From: Candidatus Parvarchaeota archaeon
GTDB lineage: Archaea; Nanobdellota; Nanobdellia; Parvarchaeales; Parvarchaeaceae
DNA: 30,283 nt
Reading direction: 5' to 3'
NCBI GenBank assembly: GCA_023378805.1
Contig: JAMCSQ010000002.1
Coordinates: 1-30,283 of the forward strand
The notes under the pieces are model-generated. The model saw only the letters and a program-made list of their open reading frames with translations, was not told the DNA's origin and searched no databases. The stretch's first letter is position 1. Every line of letters starts with the position of its first letter. Shown piece by piece: positions 14,548 through 22,981 of this stretch. The position numbers and the translations under genes were made by a program.

Positions 14548-15451
14548 AAATGCTACATTACTAATTGACAAGATAAATTCAACCTCAAAAAACGAAGAGA
14601 TATTTGATTTTAGGTTTATCTTCCCTGGCGGAGCCACAATAACCCTTTCTAATAATATTATAAAAATAAAACTAGGGAAAAATGAAAAAACTCAGCAGCA
14701 GGATATAGCACAGGCCTTAAAAAGCAGTATTCTGGGATTTAAACCCGATTCCGTTCTAGTTTCGGGGGGGATAGACTCTTCCGTTCTAGCTGCGATTGCA
14801 GTAAAAGCATTCAAAAATGTAAAACTTATATCCGCAGGTACTAAAGACAGTGAAGACACTTACTATGCAGATATTTTAAGCAGTGAATTGAACAGCTATT
14901 TGTATAATGTAACAATAACGGAAGAAAATTTAATTCATGCCATTAAAGAACTAAAAGAATTGAAACTTGACACTTATAACATAATTATGGGTATAACTGA
15001 ATTTCTGTCACTTGAAAAAGCAAAGAATGTTGGATTAAAAAGGATAATAAGCGGAATAGGCAGCGATGAGCTATTTTTTGGATTTCATATACACAAAACA
15101 ATGAAAAAAGAGGAACTTGGTAAATTTAGAGAAGCTAGACTTTTTTACATGCCTGCATTGGACTTATGGAGATTAAACTCTATTGCGTCTAAACTAAAGT
15201 TATCAATTGCATTCCCATATCTTGATGATAAGGCGGTAGAGGCAGCTCTTTCAAAAAACATAGAAGAGCTAGCAAAAAATTACGATAAATTTCCGGTGCG
15301 TTCAATAGGTAAATCCATTGGACTAAGCGGAAAAATAACGGAAAGAAGAAAAAAAGCTATGCAGTATGGCAGTGGAACTGTCAAACTTCTTAGAAATCTT
15401 TCCAAAAAAAAGAAATATGAAAACGTAGGTGAGTTTATAAAAGAAATATGA
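14537..15451 (+). CDS. Asparagine-synthase-like PP-loop ATPase without glutaminase domain
   Basis: The 304-residue protein contains the adenylating domain of asparagine synthetase B: PP-loop VSGGIDSS at 75-82, the SGIGSDELFFGF block at 172-183, and a C-terminal RKKAMQYGSG. The N-terminal Ntn-type glutaminase domain with its catalytic Cys2 is absent; instead there are 60 residues with a beta-rich start. It would activate a carboxylate with ATP, and the nitrogen donor could be ammonia or a partner protein. Archaeal stand-alone versions are known but their substrates are mostly undefined. It overlaps DUF192 by 11 nt and RNase J by 4 nt, so the three form a tight operon. Confidence 0.8.
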   Translation: MKNRNATLLIDKINSTSKNEEIFDFRFIFPGGATITLSNNIIKIKLGKNEKTQQQDIAQALKSSILGFKPDSVLVSGGIDSSVLAAIAVKAFKNVKLISAGTKDSEDTYYADILSSELNSYLYNVTITEENLIHAIKELKELKLDTYNIIMGITEFLSLEKAKNVGLKRIISGIGSDELFFGFHIHKTMKKEELGKFREARLFYMPALDLWRLNSIASKLKLSIAFPYLDDKAVEAALSKNIEELAKNYDKFPVRSIGKSIGLSGKITERRKKAMQYGSGTVKLLRNLSKKKKYENVGEFIKEI

Positions 15452-16779
15452 TAAAGGTAAAAGCATTTGGAGGATATAGTAAAATAGGAAAAAGCATGAC
15501 TGCGATAGAAGTTGACGGTGAAATAGTATTAACCGACATGGGTGCAGACATAGAAAAGCTGGTTAATTTTGAGGAGGATAAAAACGACATAACTGTAAAC
15601 GACTTGACAGCGCTTATAGACAACGGAGTTATCCCCGATGACAGAAACTTCTTCCTAGAAGAAGGCAAAAAGGTAAAGGCCATTGTGCTTACACATGGCC
15701 ACCTTGACCATATCTGGGCGGTCCCTTTTCTAAGTCAAAAGTATAAATGTCCAGTTATCGCCACACCTTTTACAATAAAGGTAATAGAAAATCTAATGAA
15801 AAACTTTAAGGTCAGATCGCTTAATCTTGTACAACTAAACACAGGCACAACATACAAGATATCAGAGAACATAAAATTGGAACTTGTTAATATAACGCAT
15901 TCTATACCAAATAGTTCAATGATAGCACTGCACACTAAATATGGAGTAGTAGTATATGCAAATGATTGGAAATTTGACAATACTCCAACACTTGGGAAGA
16001 AGCCAGATTATGAAAGATTGGAAGAGCTTAGAAAAGAGGGAGTATTCATTTTAATATCCGATTCTACAAACGCAGAAGTAGATGGATACACATTCTCAGA
16101 AAGCGTTGTAAAGATAATGCTTGAAGACGTAATCAAGAAAAGCCTGGACAATAAAACAATATTTATATCCACATTTTCTTCACACATAGCACGGATAAAG
16201 AACATTGTTGAGATAAGCAGGAAAATGAACAGAAACGTTATGATATTCGGCAGAAGCATGGACATGTACATAAAAGCTGCAATAAACACGGGTATAATAA
16301 ACAAAGGAGCTTTGCCTGAAGTTACGGTAAGAAAAGAGCAAATAAACAGCGCACTTAAATTTGTCGCAGAAAGACCTGGAAAATATGTAATTATCTGCAC
16401 TGGCCATCAGGGGGAAAAGGGTGCATTTTTGGATAAGCTTGTAACCGGTCAGTATCAATATCACCTTTCAAATGAAGATGCGGTGATATTTTCTTCTAGA
16501 ACAATACCAACACCAATAAACGAAGCAAATAAAGGGATGCTGAAAAGTGCACTTGAAAGCCTGAATGTCAACGTTGCGGATGATGTGCATGTATCTGGTC
16601 ATGCGTCAAAGAACGACCATAAACTTCTTATAAAGATGCTGATGCCCAAACATTTGATACCCTCTCATGGAGGGATAGAAAAGCTCAGTGCAAATATAGA
16701 TCTGGCAAGAGAATTTGGATATGAGCTTAACAAAAATTCGCACATATTGCTTGATGGCCAGGAAATAACTTTCGAGTAA
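15448..16779 (+). CDS. rnj: Archaeal RNase J (metallo-beta-lactamase exoribonuclease)
   Basis: The 443-residue protein has the metallo-beta-lactamase motif LTHGHLDHIW (H83, H85, D87, H88), then NITHSIPNS, and the beta-CASP region with ISDSTNAEVDGYTFSE, FISTFSSHIARI and CTGHQGEKGA. The C-terminal HVSGHAS and PKHLIPSHGG complete the active site. Family members are 5'-3' exoribonucleases, and this length is that of the archaeal RNase J group without the bacterial C-terminal domain. The start overlaps the PP-loop gene's stop (ATGA). It acts in cytoplasmic mRNA turnover and 5'-end processing. Confidence 0.92.
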   Translation: MIKVKAFGGYSKIGKSMTAIEVDGEIVLTDMGADIEKLVNFEEDKNDITVNDLTALIDNGVIPDDRNFFLEEGKKVKAIVLTHGHLDHIWAVPFLSQKYKCPVIATPFTIKVIENLMKNFKVRSLNLVQLNTGTTYKISENIKLELVNITHSIPNSSMIALHTKYGVVVYANDWKFDNTPTLGKKPDYERLEELRKEGVFILISDSTNAEVDGYTFSESVVKIMLEDVIKKSLDNKTIFISTFSSHIARIKNIVEISRKMNRNVMIFGRSMDMYIKAAINTGIINKGALPEVTVRKEQINSALKFVAERPGKYVIICTGHQGEKGAFLDKLVTGQYQYHLSNEDAVIFSSRTIPTPINEANKGMLKSALESLNVNVADDVHVSGHASKNDHKLLIKMLMPKHLIPSHGGIEKLSANIDLAREFGYELNKNSHILLDGQEITFE

Positions 16780-16810
16780 AGGATAAAAACGAAAACAATA
16801 TTGTATTAGA

Positions 16811-19159
16811 ATGGCCGAAGACAGCAAAATATTTGAAGAAAACAAGAATTGGGACAGAAGATTAGAGAAAGAAATAGAAGGTAAGGTAAATTCACTTAAA
16901 TGGACTTTTTCTCCGTCCTCTGAAAAGAAAATCTTTTCTATAGATACCCCCCCTCCCTACACATCTGGAAGACCATGGCATTTGGGTGCAGCAGCCCAGT
17001 ACTCGAAAATAGACGCAATTGCAAGATCACAGAGAATGCTTGGAAAGGAAGTTCTGTTTCCGGTTGGAATGGATAGAAACGGAATACCCGTAGAAAGGTA
17101 CGCTGAAAAGAAATATGATATAAAGATGAGAGACACGCCAAGAGACAAATTCATAGACCTGTGCAGAGAATCCCTTGATGAACTGGAAAAAGAAATGTTT
17201 GAAATTTTAAGATCCTTTGCATATTCAGCGGATTTTGACCATGTTTACAGAACAGACTCCGCAGAGTACAGGACACTTACCCAAAGCACTTTCATAGAGA
17301 TGTGGAAAAAGGGAAAAATAATAAGAGGCACACGCCCAAGCAATTACTGCATAGACTGCGGTACGACAATAGCCGATGCAGAGATAGAATATAAAGAAAT
17401 AGATACTAACCTTGTATACTTTTATTTTAAGATAAAAGATTCCGATAAAAAAATACTGATAGCAAGTACGCGCCCGGAGCTTTTAGGTGCATGCTCTGTA
17501 ATACTTGTAAATCCTGAAGACGAAAAGTTCAAGGATTTAGTTAATAAAACGGCTATTACCCCCATATACAACAAGGAAATTAAAATAATCGCACACGGCT
17601 ATGCAAAGTCTGAATTTGGAAGCGGCGCGGTTATGATATGTAGCTATGGCGATTACAACGACGTAATGATAATAAAAGAACTGAAGCTCCCTGAAAACAT
17701 CATAATAGGCACTAATGGAAGAATGAATGAAAACGCGGGGGAAAGGCTTAAAAATCTGAAAGTAAAGGAAGCAAGAAGAGAAATAACCACAATGCTTCAA
17801 GAAGCAGGTTGTATAGAGAAGATAGAAACGATACGACACAGAACACCGATGTGCGAAAGGAGTAAAACGCCAATAGAAATAATCCCTCTTGACGAATATT
17901 ACCTAAAGGTCACTGACATAAAAGATAAGTTAGAAGAGCTGGCAAACGCGCTTACAATGATTCCTGAACAGCATAAGCAGATACTGATAAACTGGCTTAA
18001 AGTCTCTACGGATTGGCCTATCTCTAGAAGAAGATATTACGGAACAGAGATACCCTTATGGTACTGCTCAAAATGTAATGAACCGTATATACCTGAAGAA
18101 GGGAAGTATTACCAGCCATGGAAAGAAAAACCTCCACAAAGTGCAGTATGCACAAAATGCGGTGGAAGAGAATTTATTGGAGATGACAGGACATTTGATA
18201 CCTGGATGGATTCGAGTGTTTCTGCTTTATATGTTACAAAATATCTGTCAGACAAAAAGTTCTATGAAAAAACGTATCCGCTTAGCCTTAGGACTCAGGG
18301 GATAGATATAATAAGAACATGGCTTAATTACAGCATACTACGCTGCTACCTATTAACTGATAAGCTACCGTGGGAAAAAGCATGGATAGACGGTATGGGC
18401 TTGGATGAACATGGAGAAAAAATGTCAAAATCAAAAGGCAACGGAATAGATCCTATTATTGTAATAGAAAAATATGGTGCAGACACGTTCAGGTTCTGGG
18501 CTGCTTCGGAAGCTCTACCGGGAAGCAATTTCCTTTTCTCTGAAAGCAGGATGCAGGGAAGCGCTAAATTCCTGACAAAACTGTGGAATGTCGCAAGGCT
18601 TATAAACCAATTCGGAAAACCAGAAAATATTAATGAATTAGAACTTAATGAAAGCGACAAGTGGATAATTGCTTATACAGAAAAATTAACGGGAGAATGC
18701 AGAAAAGCTTATGAAGAGTTGAACCCGTTTATTCCTGCAAATAAAATAAGGGAATTTGTGTGGAATGTATTTGCGCCACATTACATAGAACTTGTAAAGG
18801 CAAGGGCATACGGCGAAAGTTTTTCTGAAAATGAGAAAAAATCCGCAATTTATACGCTTAATTACGTTCTTAGGAGGATACTCCTATTGATAGCCCCTGT
18901 GACTCCGTTTATAACGCAAACGCTTTGGAATTTACTTTACGGTGAGGAACCAGTACACTACCAAAGAATACCCGAAGCAAAAAACCACGATGAAGCACTT
19001 TTGCTTTTGGGGGATAAATTAATGGAATTCAACAGCAAAACATGGAATGCCAAAAAAGAGAAAAGGCTTTCACTGAGGGATACAATAGCGATTGGAATAC
19101 CGGAGGATCTCAAGCCTTTTGAAAAGGATTTAAAGAGCATGCACAACATAATAAATTAA
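16811..19159 (+). CDS. valS: Valine-tRNA ligase, archaeal type
   Basis: This class I synthetase of 782 residues has the archaeal ValRS version of the HIGH region, PPPYTSGRPWHLGAAAQY (H57-L58-G59-A60). VGMDRNGIPVERYAEKKYD follows, then the CP1 editing domain with STRPELLGACSVILVNPED. Zinc-binding cysteine pairs (CIDC, CSKC, CTKC) are visible. The WISRRRYYGTEIPLWY-type segment and KMSKS (537-541) are followed by an all-helical anticodon-binding domain. The SGRPWH(I/L)GAAA motif is a known lineage variant in archaea, not a defect. The next gene begins at the base after the stop codon. A TATA-like GGATAAAAAC lies 20-29 nt before the ATG, between it and the RNase J stop. Confidence 0.93.
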   Translation: MAEDSKIFEENKNWDRRLEKEIEGKVNSLKWTFSPSSEKKIFSIDTPPPYTSGRPWHLGAAAQYSKIDAIARSQRMLGKEVLFPVGMDRNGIPVERYAEKKYDIKMRDTPRDKFIDLCRESLDELEKEMFEILRSFAYSADFDHVYRTDSAEYRTLTQSTFIEMWKKGKIIRGTRPSNYCIDCGTTIADAEIEYKEIDTNLVYFYFKIKDSDKKILIASTRPELLGACSVILVNPEDEKFKDLVNKTAITPIYNKEIKIIAHGYAKSEFGSGAVMICSYGDYNDVMIIKELKLPENIIIGTNGRMNENAGERLKNLKVKEARREITTMLQEAGCIEKIETIRHRTPMCERSKTPIEIIPLDEYYLKVTDIKDKLEELANALTMIPEQHKQILINWLKVSTDWPISRRRYYGTEIPLWYCSKCNEPYIPEEGKYYQPWKEKPPQSAVCTKCGGREFIGDDRTFDTWMDSSVSALYVTKYLSDKKFYEKTYPLSLRTQGIDIIRTWLNYSILRCYLLTDKLPWEKAWIDGMGLDEHGEKMSKSKGNGIDPIIVIEKYGADTFRFWAASEALPGSNFLFSESRMQGSAKFLTKLWNVARLINQFGKPENINELELNESDKWIIAYTEKLTGECRKAYEELNPFIPANKIREFVWNVFAPHYIELVKARAYGESFSENEKKSAIYTLNYVLRRILLLIAPVTPFITQTLWNLLYGEEPVHYQRIPEAKNHDEALLLLGDKLMEFNSKTWNAKKEKRLSLRDTIAIGIPEDLKPFEKDLKSMHNIIN

Positions 19160-19363
19160 ATGGAAATAAAGCTAAATAACATAAATTTTGGAGAAAAAAC
19201 TGTGAAAATAGAAAGCAATTCCATAACAGAGTTACTTGAAAAACTATCACTTAACGATGATTCCGTAATACTTGTAGGAAAGGACGGAAAGATATACACA
19301 AAAGACCAGGTAGTAAGGGAAGGGGACGAAATAAATGTAGTAGAGGTTTTTTCAGGAGGATAA
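19160..19363 (+). CDS. Ubiquitin-like sulfur carrier protein (TtuB/ThiS/SAMP-like)
   Basis: The 67-residue protein has the beta-grasp pattern MEIKLNNINFGEKTVKI, ITELLEKLSL, DSVILVGKDGKIY, VREGDEINVVEVFSGG. It ends exactly in Gly-Gly, the tail that is adenylated and thiocarboxylated by an E1-like enzyme. Directly downstream is TtuA, which uses such a carrier as sulfur donor for tRNA 2-thiolation in characterised systems, so a TtuB-like role is the best reading. ThiS or MoaD roles are alternatives, but no thiamine or molybdopterin genes are near. The E1 enzyme is not in the window. The start abuts the valS stop and the stop overlaps the ttuA start by one base. Confidence 0.85.
   Translation: MEIKLNNINFGEKTVKIESNSITELLEKLSLNDDSVILVGKDGKIYTKDQVVREGDEINVVEVFSGG
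19354..19360 (+). promoter_or_regulatory. Shine-Dalgarno-like AGGAGGA within the Gly-Gly codons
   Basis: The two GGA glycine codons of the carrier C terminus form AGGAGGA, which ends two bases before the ttuA ATG at 19363. Spacing is short (3 nt from GGAGG), so ribosome binding or re-initiation here is possible but not certain. Confidence 0.4.
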
Positions 19364-20274
19364 TGGAATGCGAGATCTGTGGTTCGGAGGCAGTTATATC
19401 TACAAACAATGGTACATTTTGCGCAGAACACTTCAAGAAAAGATTTGAGGAAATAACCCTCTCTACAATTAAAAAATACAGACTAATCCAAAAAGGAGAA
19501 AGGATAGCAGTCGCTAACTCGGGAGGAAAAGATTCATTATCACTGCTCTATATACTTTCAAAACACTTCAAAAAAACAAATCAAATTGTTTCAATAACAA
19601 TAGATGAAGGAATAAAAGGTTACAGAGACAAAACAATCGAGATAATGAAGGATTACTGCAACAGATACAAAGTAGAATACAAAATTTACTCATACAAGGA
19701 TTTTGCTGGCAGTACGATGGATTCAATAACAAAAATGAGAAAGGGAATACCCTGCTCTGCATGCGGTGTTCTGAGAAGGTACCTTATAAACTATGCGGCT
19801 TTGGAAGTTCATGCGGATAAAGTTGCAACGGCGCACAATATGGATGATGAAGCTGAGAATGTAATAATGAATCTTGTCCAGAATGATGTAGAGAAAATGG
19901 TAAGACTTGGTGCTTACTCTGGAGTTATTAAAGAAAATGGATTTGTTCCTAGAATAAAACCCTTCCTTTTCCTCAACGAGAAAGAAACAATGCTTTTTTC
20001 AATGCTAAATGGAATAAATGCGATACATACCCCTTGTCCATATGCTGGCATGGGCTTTAGAGGTTTAATTTCCAGAAAAATAAAACAGATGGAGACAGAA
20101 TTCATAGGCTCAAAAAGAAACGTGATAAATGCAATGCTTGAGATAAAAAAAGGGTACAGTATAGATAATAGCATAAAAATGAACAAATGTCAGTACTGTG
20201 GTTTTCCTTCTGCAAACGACGTTTGCGAGGCATGTAAGCTAAAAGAAGAGCTTGTAAAAAGCCCTGTAATTTAA
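19363..20274 (+). CDS. ttuA: tRNA 2-thiolation enzyme TtuA/NcsA
   Basis: The 303-residue protein has an N-terminal zinc site (C3, C6, C20, H23), the PP-loop SGGKDS at 53-58 for adenylating the tRNA uridine, and three cysteines for a [4Fe-4S] cluster: C131 and C134 (PCSAC) and C225 (PCPYAGMGFRG). A second zinc site lies at the C terminus (C276, C279, C288, C291). This layout is that of the TtuA/NcsA/Ctu1 family. TtuA thiolates U54 of thermophile tRNAs, whereas NcsA thiolates wobble U34; the sequence alone does not separate them. Its carrier is encoded just upstream. The family is oxygen-sensitive because of the cluster. Confidence 0.93.
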   Translation: MECEICGSEAVISTNNGTFCAEHFKKRFEEITLSTIKKYRLIQKGERIAVANSGGKDSLSLLYILSKHFKKTNQIVSITIDEGIKGYRDKTIEIMKDYCNRYKVEYKIYSYKDFAGSTMDSITKMRKGIPCSACGVLRRYLINYAALEVHADKVATAHNMDDEAENVIMNLVQNDVEKMVRLGAYSGVIKENGFVPRIKPFLFLNEKETMLFSMLNGINAIHTPCPYAGMGFRGLISRKIKQMETEFIGSKRNVINAMLEIKKGYSIDNSIKMNKCQYCGFPSANDVCEACKLKEELVKSPVI

Positions 20275-20277
20275 AAG

Positions 20278-20287
20278 TTTAAATATA
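20278..20287 (+). promoter_or_regulatory. TATA box for the coiled-coil gene
   Basis: TTTAAATATA is centred about 26 nt before the ATG at 20309, between ttuA and the coiled-coil gene. It fits a leaderless transcript. Confidence 0.55.
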
Positions 20288-20308
20288 AAAAAGAGCAGTA
20301 AGCTTTAT

Positions 20309-21598
20309 ATGGAAAGTGATAACAGCCAAAACGTAGGAAAAGACTACGAATCATATCTTACAGGAATTGACAAATTCAATAGTTCTATAAGTACATTGAT
20401 TTCTGATTTATACAAAAAAATAGACGCATTGAACCAGCAGGATATAGCACTAAACAACAAACTAAACCAATTAAACAATCCAACGGAACTTGAAGGTAAA
20501 ATTGAAAAGATAAACTCTGAGGTGTCTACACTATCGAACGCTATAAACAACGCAATATCTGCATTTAACTCATCAATAGAAAAAATGAACGATGCTTACA
20601 ATGACTCTGCGGCAAAAATAAACAAGTTAACTGATTCCTTTAATTTTATTCACTCTAACATGGAGGAGCTTTCCGACAATGTAAATAAAGCCATAGAAAA
20701 CTTTAATGGAGTGGCAAAGGCCATAAACATGAAAGACAAGGATTATAGTGATAACACCAAAAGAATAGAAGACAGTATATCTGCGCTTTCAAGCCAATAT
20801 GAAATGGCAATGACAAATATGAAGGAAACTGCCGCAAATTTAGGAGCTGTCGACAATGAGATCCAAGAGAAGCTTGATAAACTGAATGAGACTGTTTATT
20901 CCTCATTACCCAGCATAAATTCATTTTCTGATGACATAAATGAGCTTAAAAAATACAAAATAGACTCAGAAAGCAAATTTGATAAAGTGATCAATACTGT
21001 GAATTCACTAACTGTAGAGATAAACGGTTTGAATCTAAAGATGGAGACGGTAAGTAGCGAATTTGAAAATATACAGAAAGGAATAAACGACACGCAAAAC
21101 CATATTAATGATTTCATGAACGGTGCAAGGTCGACTTTATCCACAGTTACATCTTATAACCCTGCAGAGCTGGTTATAGAACTTAGAAAAACGCAGGATA
21201 ACACAGAAGTTATATCTGGTGAAATTGAAAAAATAATGGATACAAACAATAATTTATCTAAATCACTTACCGAGCTTTCTAATAGAGTAAATTCACTATC
21301 GGTAGTAAAGAACGCTGCAAAGCTGTTTGAAAACGTGGAAAATGTGTCCAAAAACGTAGAAGAGAGTGAAAACAGAATAAATTCGCAGACTTCTAAAATA
21401 GAAGTTATGTTCAACCAGATAAATTCAAACATGAACAAGTTCATAGACTTAAGTACCAAAATAAATGATTTAAACAAGAGATTATCTGAAATGGAGGGCA
21501 CAGTAAATAAAATAAACGGCGGTCTTTCCCTCTTTGCAACAAAAGATGATATAGTTGAAATGCAGAACAGATTATACTCACAAAACACAAAGAAATAA
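20309..21598 (+). CDS. Long coiled-coil protein, unknown function
   Basis: The 429-residue protein is rich in N, S, K, I, E and L, with heptad-like spacing over most of its length and no transmembrane segment or signal peptide. Cysteine and tryptophan appear to be absent. Segments such as LNNKLNQLNN, LSNRVNSL and INDLNKRLSEME are typical of parallel coiled coils. A GARSTLSTVTSYNPAEL stretch near residue 270 breaks the pattern and may be a hinge. The C terminus has LSLFATKDDIVEMQNRL, which may be another short helix hairpin. I recognise no family; structural, chromosome-organising or cell-division roles are possible. The wHTH gene downstream starts 6 nt after its stop, so they are likely one unit. 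Confidence 0.75.
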   Translation: MESDNSQNVGKDYESYLTGIDKFNSSISTLISDLYKKIDALNQQDIALNNKLNQLNNPTELEGKIEKINSEVSTLSNAINNAISAFNSSIEKMNDAYNDSAAKINKLTDSFNFIHSNMEELSDNVNKAIENFNGVAKAINMKDKDYSDNTKRIEDSISALSSQYEMAMTNMKETAANLGAVDNEIQEKLDKLNETVYSSLPSINSFSDDINELKKYKIDSESKFDKVINTVNSLTVEINGLNLKMETVSSEFENIQKGINDTQNHINDFMNGARSTLSTVTSYNPAELVIELRKTQDNTEVISGEIEKIMDTNNNLSKSLTELSNRVNSLSVVKNAAKLFENVENVSKNVEESENRINSQTSKIEVMFNQINSNMNKFIDLSTKINDLNKRLSEMEGTVNKINGGLSLFATKDDIVEMQNRLYSQNTKK

Positions 21599-21604
21599 AG
21601 CTTC

Positions 21605-22072
21605 ATGGACAATAAAGAAAATAAAAAAATAAGGGAAAGACTATTCAGAGACCGACCATTAAGTGGTATATCTTTAAATGAATTTGAAAGGCCAACAAAT
21701 GATTACAATACAAACCTAAGGAGATTTTGTATTTCATTAGGGCTTATAAGCTCTGGAGAAAGCAGAATAGCGATAGTATACTTGCTAGATATACTGCTTA
21801 AGGCAAGAAAAAAGAGACCTGATGGATTAGATAGCTATGAGATAATAAAGGAGTTATATAAAAGAAAGATAAAAATAGTATACGCAAATATTCTTAGAGA
21901 TTTAAGAAAATTAATAGCTGTTGGACTGGTTGAAAAAAGAAATAGTTTTTATAGAATAAAAGAAAACATGAAACTTAATGAGATAATATCAAGTTTTATA
22001 AAACCTTATATAATAGACAGAATGCTCAGCAAAATAGAGGAATACGCCAAGTCAATCGACAAAATGGACTGA
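21605..22072 (+). CDS. Putative winged-helix DNA-binding protein
   Basis: The 155-residue protein has a basic N terminus (KENKKIRERLFRDRP) and then a winged-helix-like region at about 55-125: IAIVYLLDILLKARKKRPDGLDSYEIIKELY, followed by ILRDLRKLIAVGLVEKRNSFYRI. This is a helix-turn-helix with a wing. A C-terminal helix may dimerise. I do not recognise a named family. It follows the coiled-coil gene after 6 nt and its stop abuts the convergent wHTH gene. A regulator of the coiled-coil unit is an inference from position only. Confidence 0.6.
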   Translation: MDNKENKKIRERLFRDRPLSGISLNEFERPTNDYNTNLRRFCISLGLISSGESRIAIVYLLDILLKARKKRPDGLDSYEIIKELYKRKIKIVYANILRDLRKLIAVGLVEKRNSFYRIKENMKLNEIISSFIKPYIIDRMLSKIEEYAKSIDKMD

Positions 22073-22345
22073 TTACTCTATTTCCGACAAAAGCTTGAAT
22101 ACTTTCTTTCCTTTCTGTGTAAGGTTTATTATCTTCTTGTGATTGCTTCCGTTAAAGTACACTAGATCCATCTTGTTCATTACTTTTATTAGTCTTACTA
22201 TGTAAGCGTAGCTGCAGTCTATTTTCTTGGAAATCATTGTAGCGTAAACTGGCTGCCTGCTTTCATTTATGGCTTTCAGCAAAAGAAAAGGTTTGTCATG
22301 AAGAAACAATTTAGCTATACTATTTTTCGAATCATCTGAACCCAT
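22073..22345 (-). CDS. Small winged-helix transcription regulator, MarR-like
   Basis: The 90-residue protein is a compact winged helix: FLLLKAINESRQPVYATMISKKI (helices 1-2), SYAYIVRLIKVMNKMDLVYF (recognition helix and following strand), and KKIINLTQKGKKVFKLL (wing and helix). A single-domain MarR/ArsR-like archaeal regulator is the best description. Its predicted TATA element overlaps the stop codon of the upstream gene at 22370. Target genes cannot be read from the sequence. Confidence 0.72.
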   Translation of the reverse strand: MGSDDSKNSIAKLFLHDKPFLLLKAINESRQPVYATMISKKIDCSYAYIVRLIKVMNKMDLVYFNGSNHKKIINLTQKGKKVFKLLSEIE

Positions 22346-22364
22346 AATTACAAAATGATTAGCA

Positions 22365-22377
22365 AGTATTTATAATT
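22365..22377 (-). promoter_or_regulatory. TATA-like box for the small winged-helix gene
   Basis: On the minus strand AATTATAAATACT lies about 26 nt before the ATG at 22345, overlapping the 3' end of the upstream coding region. Confidence 0.4.
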
Positions 22378-22927
22378 TTTTATAGGTTATAATCTTCAAT
22401 TCTTTTACAAAATCAATGCTTTCCTCTAACTCGGATACAAATTCGGTCGAATATTCTATTTCAGTTATCTCTTTAAGAATTTTCTTCATATTTTCCTTTT
22501 TGTCATTTTCTTTGTAAAATGCTTTGCTATGATTTACATTTAAAAAAAGATTGTTAGAATTATCCATTTCTAGTTTATATATATTGGCGGTATCATCTAT
22601 AATCTCATCCAAAAAATCTAGAAGTCCCTCTTTAATGTATGGTCTTACAAGATACTGCCTTAATTCATTTTGAATTTTAGTACCAAATGAAAGCTTATCG
22701 CATTCCAATACGTACTGTTTTAATGTTTCTGCTATACTAGAAAGCGAATTCTCAAGGCTGTACTTTCTGTGGTTTAATCTCTCCCTTTCTAGACTTCTGT
22801 AATTAAAATCTTGGCCGTCTACAATAGCATGCATGTAAGCAAGACCCTCTTTCCTGCTTTCAAGAAGAAGTTTAAGAAGTTCCGATGCCTCCTCCCTTAC
22901 TTCAATTTTATCATCAAAGCTTTCCAT
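22370..22927 (-). CDS. Predicted helical soluble protein, unknown function
   Basis: The 185-residue protein is acidic and predicted mostly helical: EVREEASELLKLLLESRKEGLAYMHAI, ERERLNHRKYSLENSLSSIAETLKQYV, and LLDFLDEIIDDTANIY. The C-terminal part has KKENMKKILKEITEIEYSTEFVSELEESIDFVKELKI. There is no signal peptide or membrane helix. I recognise no family or catalytic motif. Its start at 22927 follows a TATA-like element about 28 nt upstream. tRNA-Arg lies just upstream of that element, so its transcript must end between 22960 and 22982. It sits with two wHTH genes and a coiled-coil gene, all without assigned function. Confidence 0.6.
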   Translation of the reverse strand: MESFDDKIEVREEASELLKLLLESRKEGLAYMHAIVDGQDFNYRSLERERLNHRKYSLENSLSSIAETLKQYVLECDKLSFGTKIQNELRQYLVRPYIKEGLLDFLDEIIDDTANIYKLEMDNSNNLFLNVNHSKAFYKENDKKENMKKILKEITEIEYSTEFVSELEESIDFVKELKIITYKKL

Positions 22928-22950
22928 CTCTCAATATTCAAGATTAAACC

Positions 22951-22960
22951 TAATATAAAA
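22951..22960 (-). promoter_or_regulatory. TATA-like box for the 185-residue helical protein
   Basis: TTTTATATTA on the minus strand is centred about 28 nt before the ATG at 22927. Confidence 0.45.
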
Positions 22961-22981
22961 ACATTAAATTTTAGAAAAGGC

